A stretch of 64,000 bases of DNA from Nocardioides zeae (GCF_030818655.1 NZ_JAUTAN010000001.1:1-64000), one strand, 5' to 3'; shown: positions 25,879 through 34,543, counted from the first letter of the stretch. Program-made: numbers and translations. The notes: generated by a model from the letters alone, not told the origin.

Positions 25879-27275
25879 AGTCCCACCACCCCGTCGCCCG
25901 TGCCCACGGCCAGCACCCGGAGCACGCCGTCCTGCAGCTCGCCGAACAGGTCGGCGGGGTGGCCGCCGGTGCGGGCGAGCAGCGACCAGACGGCGCCCGT
26001 GGCCTCCTCCTCGTCGGCCCCGGTCGCGACCCCCGGCACCGTGCGGCCCGCCGGGTCGACGACGGTCACCGCGCCGGTGGTGTCGGCGTCCGCGCCCGGG
26101 AGGACCCGCGCGTCGGCGACGACGACGGGCACGCGCCGTACGAAGGGGTTGGCGGCCAACGCCGCCGTGCGGCGCGCGCGGGCCGCGGCGAGGTCGCCGC
26201 CCCCGGGGAGCCGGTCGAGGTCGCCGGCGGCCACGGGCTCGGCGACGAGGAGGGCACGGCGGGGGTCGTGACCGGGGTAGAGCGCGAGGGTGGCCTCGAG
26301 CCGGCTCCCGACGGTGCGGGCCACGGGCACGGGGGCGCCCCGCGCCGCGAAGTCGAGCACCTGCACGACGTGGCCGGAGCGCTCGCCGTGGAGCCAGGTG
26401 CGCTGCTCGAGCAGGCCCCCGTCGGTCGAGCGGTGGGCACCGAGCACGGCCCACACGTCGGTGACGGTCTCGCCGGCGCGCACCTCGTCGGTCGCCCAGG
26501 CCCAGCCGACCACGGCGCGGAGGTCGGCCGCGCTCGCCGCGTCGAGGTCGCCGCGGCGCCGCCAGGCGCGCACGAGCAGCCACCAGCGGCCGAGGACGTC
26601 GACCGTGTGCTCGGCCCAGTCGGCGCGGTGGCGGACGGTGCGCCCGAGGGCGCGCACCTCCTCCGCGACGCCGGGCAACTGGGCGTCGACGAGCCGCGCG
26701 GCCGCGGACTCCCACCAGGTCAGGTCGCGCTGCCGGGCGGCGGCGATCCCCGTGCGGGCGAGGTCGGTGAGCCAGACCGCGAGCTCCTCGACGCCCGCGT
26801 CCATCCGCGCGAGGCGCTCGTCGCGCCGCTTCGCCGCGGCCTCGGCCCGCGCTGCCTCGACGGCCGGGTCGACGGGATCCTGGGACCCCGCCTCGGCCGC
26901 CGCGTGGGACGCCGCCCGCTCCGCCCGCTGGCGCGCCCACGCGGCGGCCTCGTCCGGGGCGTCGGCGCCGGGCTCCAGGTCGCCCGCCGACCAGCGCATC
27001 AGCAGCGCCAGGGCGTGCTTGCAGGGGAACTTCCGGCTCGGGCAGGAGCACCGGTAGGCCGGACCGGCCAGGTCGACGCTCACCTGGTAGGGCGCCGTGC
27101 CCGAGCCCTGGCACTTGCCCCAGACGAGCGTGGCGCTGACGCCGCAGTCCGACCACGACCCCGGGGCGGTCAGCCGGCGCGCCGCGGCCAGCGACGCCGC
27201 GTCGGGCGCAGCGCCGCGCACACGCTCGAGCGACCAGCGCTCGGCGGGGGCGTCCGCGGCCTCGGGGGTGGTCAT
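25875..27275 (-). CDS. SWIM zinc-finger protein, first gene of the MoxR/vWA operon
   Basis: 466 residues. The SWIM motif CxCx(n)CxH is present as 'YRCSCPSRKFPCKHAL' (about residues 71-86), preceded by 'GKCQGSGTAPYQVSVDL', the usual beta strands. SWIM domains bind zinc and typically DNA or protein. A charged Ala/Arg/Glu-rich segment (100-165) may be coiled-coil. The remainder is mixed alpha/beta with several Trp residues. A CAGGAT hexamer ends 8 nt before the ATG on the minus strand and may be its -10. The gene opens a five-gene unit (SWIM, DUF5691, MoxR, DUF5682, vWA) with overlapping or nearly adjacent starts and stops. Comparable by context to E. coli YehQ. Confidence 0.85.
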   Translation of the reverse strand: MTTPEAADAPAERWSLERVRGAAPDAASLAAARRLTAPGSWSDCGVSATLVWGKCQGSGTAPYQVSVDLAGPAYRCSCPSRKFPCKHALALLMRWSAGDLEPGADAPDEAAAWARQRAERAASHAAAEAGSQDPVDPAVEAARAEAAAKRRDERLARMDAGVEELAVWLTDLARTGIAAARQRDLTWWESAAARLVDAQLPGVAEEVRALGRTVRHRADWAEHTVDVLGRWWLLVRAWRRRGDLDAASAADLRAVVGWAWATDEVRAGETVTDVWAVLGAHRSTDGGLLEQRTWLHGERSGHVVQVLDFAARGAPVPVARTVGSRLEATLALYPGHDPRRALLVAEPVAAGDLDRLPGGGDLAAARARRTAALAANPFVRRVPVVVADARVLPGADADTTGAVTVVDPAGRTVPGVATGADEEEATGAVWSLLARTGGHPADLFGELQDGVLRVLAVGTGDGVVGL

Positions 27276-27372
27276 CGCCCGCCATCCTGTCGCATCCCAC
27301 CGACACCTGCGGGGTACCGGGGCCGGTCCCCACCCGTCCACACCACGGGCGACCCCCACGAACGGAGCAGAG

Positions 27373-27882
27373 ATGTCCCACCACGACACCGACGGAGGCA
27401 CCGCCAAGGTCGCCGAGCTCGTCGAGCAGGCGCGCATCGCGATGCTCACCACGATGACGAGCGACGGGAAGCACGTGAGCCGGCCGATGGCGCTGCAGGA
27501 GGTGGAGTTCGACGGTGACCTCTGGTTCTTCTGCCACGACGACTCCGCGAAGGTCGCCGAGGTGCGCGAGCACCCGCAGGTGAACGTCTCCTTCGCCGAC
27601 CCGAAGCACGCGGCCTGGACCTCGCTGTCCGGCACGGCGCTGCTCACCCACGACGCGGACAAGGCCCGCGAGCTGTGGTCGCCCGCGCTCGAGGTGTGGT
27701 TCCCGGACGGCCTCGAGACCCCGACGCTGGCGCTGCTGAAGGTGAAGGTGGACACGGCCGAGTACTGGGAGTCCTCCTCCTCCCGCGTGCGCCGCCTCGT
27801 CGGCGGCATCCGGGCGGCCGTCACCGGGGACCCCGGTAAGTTCCCCGCAGAGAACGAGACGACCCGCCTGGAGGACAAGTGA
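27373..27882 (+). CDS. Pyridoxamine 5'-phosphate oxidase-family (general stress protein 26-like) flavin-binding protein
   Basis: 169 residues with the split beta-barrel of the PNPOx-like superfamily: 'ARIAMLTTMTSDGKHVSRPM' at about 19-38, 'LWFFCHDDSAKVAEV' near 57 and 'VNVSFADPKHAAWTSLSG' near 76, ending with the C-terminal 'WWSSS'-type helix ('EYWESSSSRVRRLVGG'). This matches the general stress protein 26 subgroup, which binds FMN or FAD and whose reaction is poorly known. GGAG lies 5 nt before the ATG. Its TGA overlaps the next GTG (GTGA), so the two are cotranslated. Divergent from the SWIM operon. Confidence 0.85.
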   Translation: MSHHDTDGGTAKVAELVEQARIAMLTTMTSDGKHVSRPMALQEVEFDGDLWFFCHDDSAKVAEVREHPQVNVSFADPKHAAWTSLSGTALLTHDADKARELWSPALEVWFPDGLETPTLALLKVKVDTAEYWESSSSRVRRLVGGIRAAVTGDPGKFPAENETTRLEDK

Positions 27883-28244
27883 GCAGCTTCCGCCCCACCC
27901 GCCTGGTGTCCGCCGCGACGGCGGCCTACGGCGTCTACGCCCTCGCCAAGCCCAGCCACCTGCCCGACGCGCTCGGGATCCGCGGGGGCGAGCGCGCGTC
28001 GTACGAGGGCCTCGCGAAGACCTACGGCGTCCGTGACCTCCTCATCAGCACCGCCGGCATCGTGGGCGGGCAGCGGGTGCGCCGCCTCGCGCTCGGCGCG
28101 CGCATCACCTCGGACGTCGTCGACTGCCTGCTGCTCAACCAGAAGCTGTCCGACGGCACGGCGCGGAAGAAGGCCACCGCCGTGACGCTCGCGTGGGCCG
28201 CGCTCAACACCTCGGTGCTCGTGGCCGACGTGACGAAGGGCTGA
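27879..28244 (+). CDS. Small hydrophobic protein, unknown function
   Basis: 121 residues with hydrophobic segments at about 6-22, 56-68, 77-88 and 98-116, so probably a small membrane protein. The 'GLAKTYGVRDLLIS' stretch in the middle recalls small DUF4267-like membrane proteins, without confidence. Translationally coupled to the PNPOx-like gene by a GTGA overlap. Confidence 0.65.
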   Translation: MSSFRPTRLVSAATAAYGVYALAKPSHLPDALGIRGGERASYEGLAKTYGVRDLLISTAGIVGGQRVRRLALGARITSDVVDCLLLNQKLSDGTARKKATAVTLAWAALNTSVLVADVTKG

Positions 28245-28333
28245 GCCGCTCGCGGAGGTTTGGCCGCGCGCGTCACGGCGAACCCTGCGGGGCAGTGCCG
28301 CGACGGGCGCGGCCGGCCACGAGGGGGAACGAC

Positions 28334-28699
28334 GTGAACGTACGACGACGACTGGCGCAGCTCTGCGCACTGCCGCTGGTGGCGGTGGGGCTCGCCGCCG
28401 CGGGTCAGGCACCGGCGACGGCTGCTGACTACGAGTGGACGCTGTACAGCAACACGGGCAGCTCCGTCGCCAAGCTGGTGTGGCGCGACGGGACCAACAC
28501 GTTGTGCGTGAAGCGCACCGGGTCGCTCGGCACGCTCTACGGCTCCGTCCGTCACCCCGACGGCGGGTGGACGACGCTCGTCGTCCACGGCGACTCGGAC
28601 TGCCGCACCGTCTCGATCCGGGAGGACTACTGGACCCAGTTCTCCCTCCGGTCGTCCCTGCGCCCCGGCGGGCAGGCGACGTGGAACGGCTACACGTGA
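28334..28699 (+). CDS. Small secreted protein, unknown function
   Basis: 121 residues. A signal peptide is clear: 'VNVRRRLAQLCALPLVAVGL' then an Ala-rich stretch with probable cleavage after ATAA or nearby (about residue 32). The mature part is about 90 residues, rich in Trp, Tyr, Ser and Thr, with two cysteines ('NTLCVKR', 'DSDCRTV') that could form a disulfide, and predicted as beta strands. No family recognised. AGGGGG precedes the GTG start. Confidence 0.65.
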   Translation: MNVRRRLAQLCALPLVAVGLAAAGQAPATAADYEWTLYSNTGSSVAKLVWRDGTNTLCVKRTGSLGTLYGSVRHPDGGWTTLVVHGDSDCRTVSIREDYWTQFSLRSSLRPGGQATWNGYT

Positions 28700-28707
28700 G
28701 CCGCCCG

Positions 28708-28719
28708 TAGCCTGACGAG
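28708..28719 (+). promoter_or_regulatory. Leaderless promoter -10
   Basis: TAGCCT (28708-28713), 6 nt, then GTG 28720. Confidence 0.5.
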
Positions 28720-29250
28720 GTGCGCGACTCTCTCGACCTCCTCCTCGACGCCGAGGGCGAGGGCGCCGTGCGGGAGGAGTGGGACCGCGTGGCGGCGGCC
28801 GGTGTCCCCGGGGCCGGGGTACGCCGCGACGCGGGCCACGCGCCCCACCTGACGGTCGCGGAGCGCGACGAGGTCCCGGCCGAGGCCGACGCGGCGCTCG
28901 ACGCGCTCGTGGCGCACCTGCCCCTGACCCTCCACCTCGGCGCCCCGCTCGTGCTCGGTGCGGCGGGGCGCCGTGTCGTGGCGCGCGTGGTCGCCCCCAC
29001 GCCGGCACTGCTGGCGCTCCACGCCGAGGCGGCGCGACTGCTCCGGTCGGGGGGAGCCCGGGGCGGACCGCCGTGGTCGGCCCCGGGCCGGTGGGTGCCC
29101 CACCTGACGGTGACCGGCCGGTTGACCGACGACCAGGTCGTGCCGGCGCTGACGGCGCTGGGCGCGCCGTACGAGGTCGTGGGGGCGCGGCTGCGGCGGT
29201 GGATGCCCGGGACACGGACCCTGCGCGACGTCGGAAGCAGGGAAGGCTAA
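28720..29250 (+). CDS. 2H phosphoesterase (2'-5' RNA ligase/CPDase-like) protein
   Basis: 176 residues. Two Hx(T) motifs are visible: 'HAPHLTVAERD' (about 40-50) and 'WVPHLTVTGRL' (about 126-136), spaced as in the 2H phosphoesterase superfamily (ThpR, CPDase, mammalian AKAP-like enzymes). They hydrolyse cyclic or 2'-5' phosphodiester bonds in RNA. The gene starts leaderless at GTG 28720 and its stop lies inside the iron box of the downstream transporter. The specific RNA or nucleotide substrate cannot be told. Confidence 0.75.
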   Translation: MRDSLDLLLDAEGEGAVREEWDRVAAAGVPGAGVRRDAGHAPHLTVAERDEVPAEADAALDALVAHLPLTLHLGAPLVLGAAGRRVVARVVAPTPALLALHAEAARLLRSGGARGGPPWSAPGRWVPHLTVTGRLTDDQVVPALTALGAPYEVVGARLRRWMPGTRTLRDVGSREG

Positions 29251-29255
29251 CCTAA
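29237..29255 (+). promoter_or_regulatory. Iron box (IdeR/DmdR/DtxR operator) of the siderophore importer
   Basis: GCAGGGAAGGCTAACCTAA matches 15 of 19 positions of TTAGGTTAGGCTAACCTAA; the right half is perfect. TAACCT within it (29248-29253) fits a -10, so repressor binding would cover the promoter. The box overlaps the stop codon of the 2H gene. Confidence 0.75.
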
Positions 29256-29287
29256 GCCCGCTCTGCTGCCGCCCCCGAAGGACCGCC

Positions 29288-30343
29288 ATGACCGCCGCCG
29301 TCCTCGCGCCCCCGCCCGCGCCCGCTCCCGAGCGACCGTCGCCGTCGCTCGGACCCCGGCGCGCGGTCGGGCTCGTCGTGCTCCTGGCGGCGCTCGTGGC
29401 CGCGATGGCCGCGAGCCTCGCGTTCGGGGCCAACCCGCTGCCGTTCGGGGCGGTCCGGGACGGCCTGCTCACCAAGGACGGCACCGAGGCCTCGCTCATC
29501 GTGTGGGACCTGCGGATCCCGCGCACGATCGCCGGCCTCGCCGTCGGCGCCGCCTTCGGGGTGGCGGGCGCGCTCGTCCAGGCGCTCACGCGCAACCCGC
29601 TCGCCGACCCCGGGATCCTCGGCGTCAACGCCGGCGCCGGGTTCGCGGTGACGCTGGGGGTGGGGATCTTCGGGGTCGCGAGCGTGTCGGGCTACGTCTG
29701 GTTCGCCTTCGTGGGCGCCGCGTTCGCGACGGGGCTCGTCTACCTCATCGGGGCGGCCGGCGGTGGGGGCGCCTCGCCGATCACCCTCGTGCTGGCCGGC
29801 GTCGCGCTCGCGGCCGTGCTGGGCGGCGTGCAGCAGTTCCTCACCCTCATCGACCCCACCACCTTCGACCGGCTGCGCAGCTGGGGGGTCGGTTCCATCG
29901 ACAGCACCAGCCTCGACGACACCCTCGCCGTGCTCCCGTTCCTCGCGGTCGGCCTCCTCGTCGCGCTGGCGCTGTCGGGCGCGCTCAACGCGGTCGCGCT
30001 CGGCGACGACCTCGCCACCTCGCTCGGCACGAACATCCTGCGCACGCGCGTGCTCGGCATCGTCGCGGTCACGCTGCTCGCGGGCGGCGGCACCGCCCTG
30101 ACCGGCGGCATCGGGTTCGTCGGCCTCATGGTGCCGCACGTCGTGCGCTGGTTCACCGGCCCCGACCAGCGCTGGGTGATCGCCTACTCCGCCGTGGCCG
30201 CCCCGGTGCTCGTGCTGGTGGCCGACGTGGTCGGCCGCGTGCTGGGGCGCCCCGGCGAGATCCAGGTGGGCATCGTGACGGCCGTGATCGGCGCCCCGGT
30301 GCTCATCGCCCTCGTCCGCCGCCAGAAGGCGAGCGGCCTGTGA
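29288..30343 (+). CDS. Iron-siderophore ABC transporter permease, FecC/FepD type
   Basis: 351 residues with about nine hydrophobic segments. FecCD signatures include 'DLRIPRTIAGLAVGAAFGVA' (about 75-94), 'ALTRNPLADPGILGVNAGAG' (about 101) and 'GFVGLMVPHVVRWF' (about 278). It forms half of the transmembrane channel for Fe(III)-siderophore or heme-type uptake. It overlaps the second permease (GTGA) and stands first after the iron box, so repression under iron sufficiency is expected. No substrate-binding lipoprotein is encoded in this operon. Confidence 0.92.
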   Translation: MTAAVLAPPPAPAPERPSPSLGPRRAVGLVVLLAALVAAMAASLAFGANPLPFGAVRDGLLTKDGTEASLIVWDLRIPRTIAGLAVGAAFGVAGALVQALTRNPLADPGILGVNAGAGFAVTLGVGIFGVASVSGYVWFAFVGAAFATGLVYLIGAAGGGGASPITLVLAGVALAAVLGGVQQFLTLIDPTTFDRLRSWGVGSIDSTSLDDTLAVLPFLAVGLLVALALSGALNAVALGDDLATSLGTNILRTRVLGIVAVTLLAGGGTALTGGIGFVGLMVPHVVRWFTGPDQRWVIAYSAVAAPVLVLVADVVGRVLGRPGEIQVGIVTAVIGAPVLIALVRRQKASGL

Positions 30344-31425
30344 GCGCCGTGGAGCCCCGTACGCCGCGGGTCGACTTCGGCTACACCACCGGCACCCTGC
30401 GCGGCGGGTTCTTCTCGTTCCGCCTCCCGGTGCGGGTGGTCGCCGTCTCCGCCGTCCTGGCCCTCGTCGCCGCCGCGCTGGGGATCGTCGCGCTCACCCT
30501 CGGCGACTACCCGCTGAGCGTCGCGGAGGTCGTGCGCACGATCGGCGGCGGCGGGGAGCGGTTCCACCGGCTCGTCGTGCTCGAGTGGCGGATGCCGGTC
30601 GTGCTCGCGGCCCTCGTGTTCGGTGCCGTGCTCGGCGTCGGCGGCGCGATCTTCCAGTCGCTGACCCGCAACCCGCTCGGCTCGCCCGACGTCATCGGCT
30701 TCGACGCCGGGTCCTACACCGCGGTGGTCGTGACGATCCTCGTGCTCGGCACGCGCGACTACGCCTCCCTGGCGGCGGCCGCCATCGTGGGCGGCATCCT
30801 CACGGCCGTCGTCGTCTACGTGCTCGCCTACCGCCGCGGCGTCCAGGGGTTCCGGCTCATCATCGTCGGCATCGGCGTCTCCGCGATGCTCGGCTCGGTC
30901 AACAGCTACCTCATCACCCGGGCCGACCTGCAGGACGCGATGGCGGTCGGCTTCTGGGGCGCCGGCTCCATCACCCGGGTCACCTGGACGTCGCTGGTGC
31001 CGGCACTCGTCGGGTTCGGGCTGATCGTCCTGGCCGCCGCGGCCCTCGCCCCGTCGCTGCGCCGCCTCGAGCTCGGCGACGACGCCGCCGTCACGCAGGG
31101 CACGCGGGTCGGGCTGGCGCGGCTCGCCCTCATCGTCGTCGGCGTCGCGACCACCGCCCTCGTCACGGCCGCCGCCGGACCGCTCGGCTTCATCGCCCTC
31201 GTCGCACCCCAGCTCGCCCGTCGGCTGACCCGCTCGCCGGGCGTCAGCCTCCTCGGGGCCGCCGCCATGGGCGCCACGCTCCTCGTGAGCGCCCACCTCC
31301 TCTCCCTCGTCGTCGCGAGCGCCTACCGGCCGGTGCCGGTCGGCCTCATCACCGTGTGCGTCGGCGGGCTCTACCTGATCTGGCTGCTGGTGCGCGAGGC
31401 CCGCCGCCAGGCCGCGACCTCCTGA
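30340..31425 (+). CDS. Iron-siderophore ABC transporter permease, FecD/FepG type
   Basis: 361 residues, second FecCD-family permease. After a polar N-terminus (1-35) come about nine TM segments. Signatures include 'LEWRMPVVLAALVFGAVLGV' (about 81), 'SLTRNPLGSPDVIGFDAGSY' (about 107) and 'GPLGFIALVAPQLARRL' (about 281). GTG 30340 overlaps the previous stop. It pairs with the upstream permease as a heterodimer. Confidence 0.92.
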   Translation: MSAVEPRTPRVDFGYTTGTLRGGFFSFRLPVRVVAVSAVLALVAAALGIVALTLGDYPLSVAEVVRTIGGGGERFHRLVVLEWRMPVVLAALVFGAVLGVGGAIFQSLTRNPLGSPDVIGFDAGSYTAVVVTILVLGTRDYASLAAAAIVGGILTAVVVYVLAYRRGVQGFRLIIVGIGVSAMLGSVNSYLITRADLQDAMAVGFWGAGSITRVTWTSLVPALVGFGLIVLAAAALAPSLRRLELGDDAAVTQGTRVGLARLALIVVGVATTALVTAAAGPLGFIALVAPQLARRLTRSPGVSLLGAAAMGATLLVSAHLLSLVVASAYRPVPVGLITVCVGGLYLIWLLVREARRQAATS

Positions 31426-31439
31426 GACGGGACGGACCC

Positions 31440-32246
31440 ATGACGACGACCACCAGCACCCGCCTCGCCGCCGAGGACGTGACGATCGGCTACGACAAGC
31501 GGACCATCTCGAGCGGCCTGACCGTCGGCATCCCCGACGGTTCGTTCACCGCGATCATCGGTCCCAACGCCTGCGGCAAGTCGACGCTGCTGCGCTCCCT
31601 GGCGCGCATCATCACGCCCACCGCGGGCCGGGTGCTGCTCGACGGCAAGGACATCTCCCGCTACCGCTCCAAGGAGGTCGCGCGGCGTCTCGGCCTGCTC
31701 CCGCAGACGTCCCTGGCCCCCGACGGGATCCGGGTCGCGGACCTCGTCGCGCGCGGACGCGCGCCGTACCAGTCCCTCATCCAGCAGTGGCGACCCGAGG
31801 ACGAGGCCGCGGTCGCGGCCGCGATGGCGGCGACGCGCACGGACGTGCTGTCGGGGCGCTACGTCGACGAGCTGTCGGGCGGCCAGCGCCAGCGGGTCTG
31901 GGTCGCCATGCTGCTGGCCCAGGAGACGCCGACCCTGCTGCTCGACGAGCCGACGACGTTCCTCGACATCGCGCACCAGTACCAGCTGCTCGACCTGCTC
32001 CGTGCCCTCCACGACCAGGGCAAGACGATCGTGGCGGTGCTCCACGACCTCAACCAGGCGGCGCGCTACGCCGACCACCTCGTCGTCATGAAGGACGGCC
32101 ACGTCGTGACGACGGGAGCGCCCGCCGACGTGCTGACGGCCGCCCTCGTCGAGGAGGTCTTCGACCTGCCGTGCGTCGTGGCCCCCGACCCGGTGGTGGG
32201 CTCGCCGACGGTCTACCCGCTGCCGACGGGCGGCCCCGGGAGCTGA
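31440..32246 (+). CDS. Iron-siderophore ABC transporter ATP-binding protein (FecE/FepC type)
   Basis: 268 residues. Walker A 'GPNACGKSTL' near 41, Q-loop 'LLPQTSLAPDG' near 85, ABC signature 'ELSGGQRQRVW' near 143, Walker B 'LLLDEPTTFLD' near 164 and switch His in 'AVLHDLNQ' near 199. The unusual 'NACGKS' (Cys for Gly/Asn) is common in this subfamily. It energises the two permeases just upstream (14-nt gap). Confidence 0.93.
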   Translation: MTTTTSTRLAAEDVTIGYDKRTISSGLTVGIPDGSFTAIIGPNACGKSTLLRSLARIITPTAGRVLLDGKDISRYRSKEVARRLGLLPQTSLAPDGIRVADLVARGRAPYQSLIQQWRPEDEAAVAAAMAATRTDVLSGRYVDELSGGQRQRVWVAMLLAQETPTLLLDEPTTFLDIAHQYQLLDLLRALHDQGKTIVAVLHDLNQAARYADHLVVMKDGHVVTTGAPADVLTAALVEEVFDLPCVVAPDPVVGSPTVYPLPTGGPGS

Positions 32247-32266
32247 GTCGTGGAGAATGTCCGTCC

Positions 32267-32833
32267 GTGACGTCGATCGGGTGGCCGCTGCGCGTGGTGC
32301 GCGGCGCCGTGCTCACGACGGTCGCCCTGCTCGCCGGCGCGGGCGGGCACGCGCTCGCCGGCGGTGCGCTCCCGGGCCTGCCGGTGCTCGCCGGGCTGCT
32401 CGTGGCGCTCACGCCCGTCGCCGCGCTCCTCGTCGGCCGCCGGGTCGACGCCCTCCAGGCCGGCCTGCTGCTCGTGCTCGGCCAGGCGGCCGTGCACCTC
32501 GCGCTCATGGTGACCGCGGACGGGGCCCACCACGGGGTCCACGACGGGATCCAGCACGGGGGCCACGGTGCCACCCCCACCATGCTGCTCGCCCACCTCG
32601 CTGCGGCGGGGATCGGCGGGCTCTGGCTCGCCGCGGGTGAACGCGCGCTCTGGACGGTGCTCGACCTCGCCCTCGTGCGCCTCGTCGCGGTGCTCGCGCT
32701 GCGGGGTCCCCTCCCGGTGCCGGGCGCCGCCCGCGTCGTACCGGCTCCCGCGCCCCCGGCCCTCCGTGACCGTGCGGAGCGCCGACGCCTCCCCGCCCGC
32801 GCGCCGCCGCGCCTCGGCGCGCGCCCCGCCTGA
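32267..32833 (+). CDS. Membrane protein with His-rich loop, upstream of PepSY-TM gene
   Basis: 188 residues from GTG 32267, with about four hydrophobic helices (10-35, 38-58, 64-84, 105-150). The loop between helices 3 and 4 is rich in His ('GAHHGVHDGIQHGGHG'), suggesting metal binding. The C-terminal ~30 residues are Arg/Pro/Ala-rich. Similar small proteins are found beside PepSY-TM proteins and copper genes. GAGAAT lies 8 nt before the start and may be a -10. Function not established. Confidence 0.65.
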   Translation: MTSIGWPLRVVRGAVLTTVALLAGAGGHALAGGALPGLPVLAGLLVALTPVAALLVGRRVDALQAGLLLVLGQAAVHLALMVTADGAHHGVHDGIQHGGHGATPTMLLAHLAAAGIGGLWLAAGERALWTVLDLALVRLVAVLALRGPLPVPGAARVVPAPAPPALRDRAERRRLPARAPPRLGARPA

Positions 32834-32922
32834 GGGGCCCGCGCCACCGACGCGCCATCGCGGTCGGGCTGCTCGAGGAGCGGTCCGCCGCTCCGTCGTC
32901 GTGCCCGAGGAGGCATGTCCGC

Positions 32923-34303
32923 ATGACCCACCAGCAATCCCGCACCTGGCGCCCGCTCCTGCTGCGCCTGCACTTCTACGCCGGCGTGCTCATCGCGCCG
33001 TTCCTGCTCGTCGCCGCCGTCAGCGGCGCCCTCTACGCGGTGACGCCGCAGGTGGAGAGGGTGGTGTACGACGACGTGCTCACCACCGACTCCCGGGGGC
33101 CGGCCCTGCCGCTCGAGGCCCAGGTCGCCGCCGCCCGGGAGGTCGAGCCCGACCTGCCGCTGGTGGCCGTCCGGCCCGCTCCCGAGGAGGGCGCGACCAC
33201 CCGCGTGATGTTCGACGCGGGGGAGGTGGCGACCTCCCGCACGCGCGCCGTCTTCGTCGACCCGGTGACGGGCGAGACGCAGGGGGAGCTGACGGCGTAC
33301 GGCACCTCCGGCTCCCTGCCGCTGCGCACCTGGGTGAGCGAGCTGCACCGCAGCCTGCACCTGGGGGACACCGGGCGGCTCTACTCCGAGCTCGCCGCCT
33401 CCTGGCTGGCCGTCGTCGCCCTCGGCGGCCTCGCCCTGTGGTGGACCGGCCCGCAGCGGCGCCACCGCGACGCCCGCCGCGTGCGCGGCAGCACCGGGCG
33501 CGCCCGCCCGCACCCGCGCCGTCCACGGCCTGCTCGGCACCGTGGTCGCGGTCGGCCTGCTCGGGCTGTCGGCCACGGGTCTCACCTGGTCGCAGCACGC
33601 CGGCACCCACGTCACCGAGCTGCGCTCCGCGCTCGACTGGACCACGCCCGCGGTCGTCAGCGACCTCACCGAGCCGCACGCCGGGGCGGACGAGCACGCG
33701 CACCACCACGGGTCTGCCGGCTCCGGGTCCGGGGTGGGCGTCGACGAGGACGCTCCCGGTGTCGGGTGGCAGGCCGCGTGGGACGCGGCCCGTGCCGAGG
33801 GCCTCACCGCGGCCGTCGAGATCAAGCGGCCGAGCAGCGCCACGGCGACGTACGTCGTCTCCGAGATCGACCGCTCCTGGCCCGTGCAGGTCGACGCGGC
33901 CGCGGTGGACCCGGCGTCGGGGGAGGTGGTCGACGTGGTGCGGTTCGAGGACTACCCGTTCATGGCGAAGCTCGCCCGCTGGGGCGTCGACGTCCACATG
34001 GGCTCGCTGTTCGGCCTCGCCAACCAGGTGGCGCTGCTCGGGCTCGGCCTCGCCATCGTGGTGATGGTGGTGAGCGGCTACCGCATGTGGTGGCTGCGCC
34101 GCCCGACCCGCGGGGACCGCTGGGCGGTGGGCCGTCCCGTACGGCGCGGGGCCTGGCGCTCGGCGCCCCCGGTCGGCCTCGTCGGGCTCGCGCTCGCGGC
34201 GGTCGCCGTCGGCTGGTTCCTGCCGCTGCTGGGTGTCAGCCTGCTGGCGTTCCTCGTGGTCGACCTGGCGCTGGCGGCCCGGGCGCGCAGCCGCGCGGCC
34301 TGA
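32923..34303 (+). pseudogene. PepSY-associated TM (PepSY-TM) membrane protein, frame broken by a 1-nt insertion
   Basis: The N-terminal frame ('RLHFYAGVLIAPFLLVAAVS', PepSY domains, 'ELHRSLHLGDTGRLYSELA', 'GLALWWTG') runs until about 33495. The remainder ('VAVGLLGLSATGLTWSQHAG', His-rich loop, second PepSY, 'VVSGYRMWWLRRP') is in the +1 frame. Deleting one G of the GGG at 33496-33498 joins them into about 459 residues; the span of 1381 nt is one over a multiple of three. The intact protein would be a four- to six-helix membrane protein with conserved His residues on its helices, as in ferric-reductase-like PepSY proteins linked to iron use. GAGGAGG precedes the ATG. Confidence 0.8.
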
Positions 34304-34306
34304 CGG

Positions 34307-34531
34307 TCACCGGTCGGGGTCGGGGGGCTCGGGCGGCGGGCGGTGGTCGGCGAGCGCGCCGGTGTTCGCCACCACCGCCGCCGCCGGCGGGAGGACGGCG
34401 GCCACGACGCACATGCCGATCGCCAGCGGCGTCGACCAGTGCCGCACCACGACGCCGGCCAGCACGAAGAGCGTGAGGCAGACGCCCATCATCCAGGCGT
34501 AGGCGCGCTTCCGGCCGTCGCTGATCGCCAT
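34307..34531 (-). CDS. DUF3099 family small membrane protein
   Basis: 74 residues: a short basic N-terminus, two TM helices (about 12-30 and 34-55) and a Pro/Asp-rich tail. 'AYAWMMGVCLTLFVLAGV' and 'AAVLPPAAAVVANTG' match the pattern of actinobacterial DUF3099 proteins (a YxxxM start and LPxxAVVxAN). Function unknown. Starts leaderless. Convergent with the PepSY-TM gene (3-nt gap). Confidence 0.75.
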   Translation of the reverse strand: MAISDGRKRAYAWMMGVCLTLFVLAGVVVRHWSTPLAIGMCVVAAVLPPAAAVVANTGALADHRPPPEPPDPDR

Positions 34532-34543
34532 GCCGTCACGGTA
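34532..34543 (-). promoter_or_regulatory. Leaderless promoter -10 of the DUF3099 gene
   Basis: On the minus strand TACCGT (34538-34543) is followed by 6 nt and ATG 34531. Confidence 0.5.
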
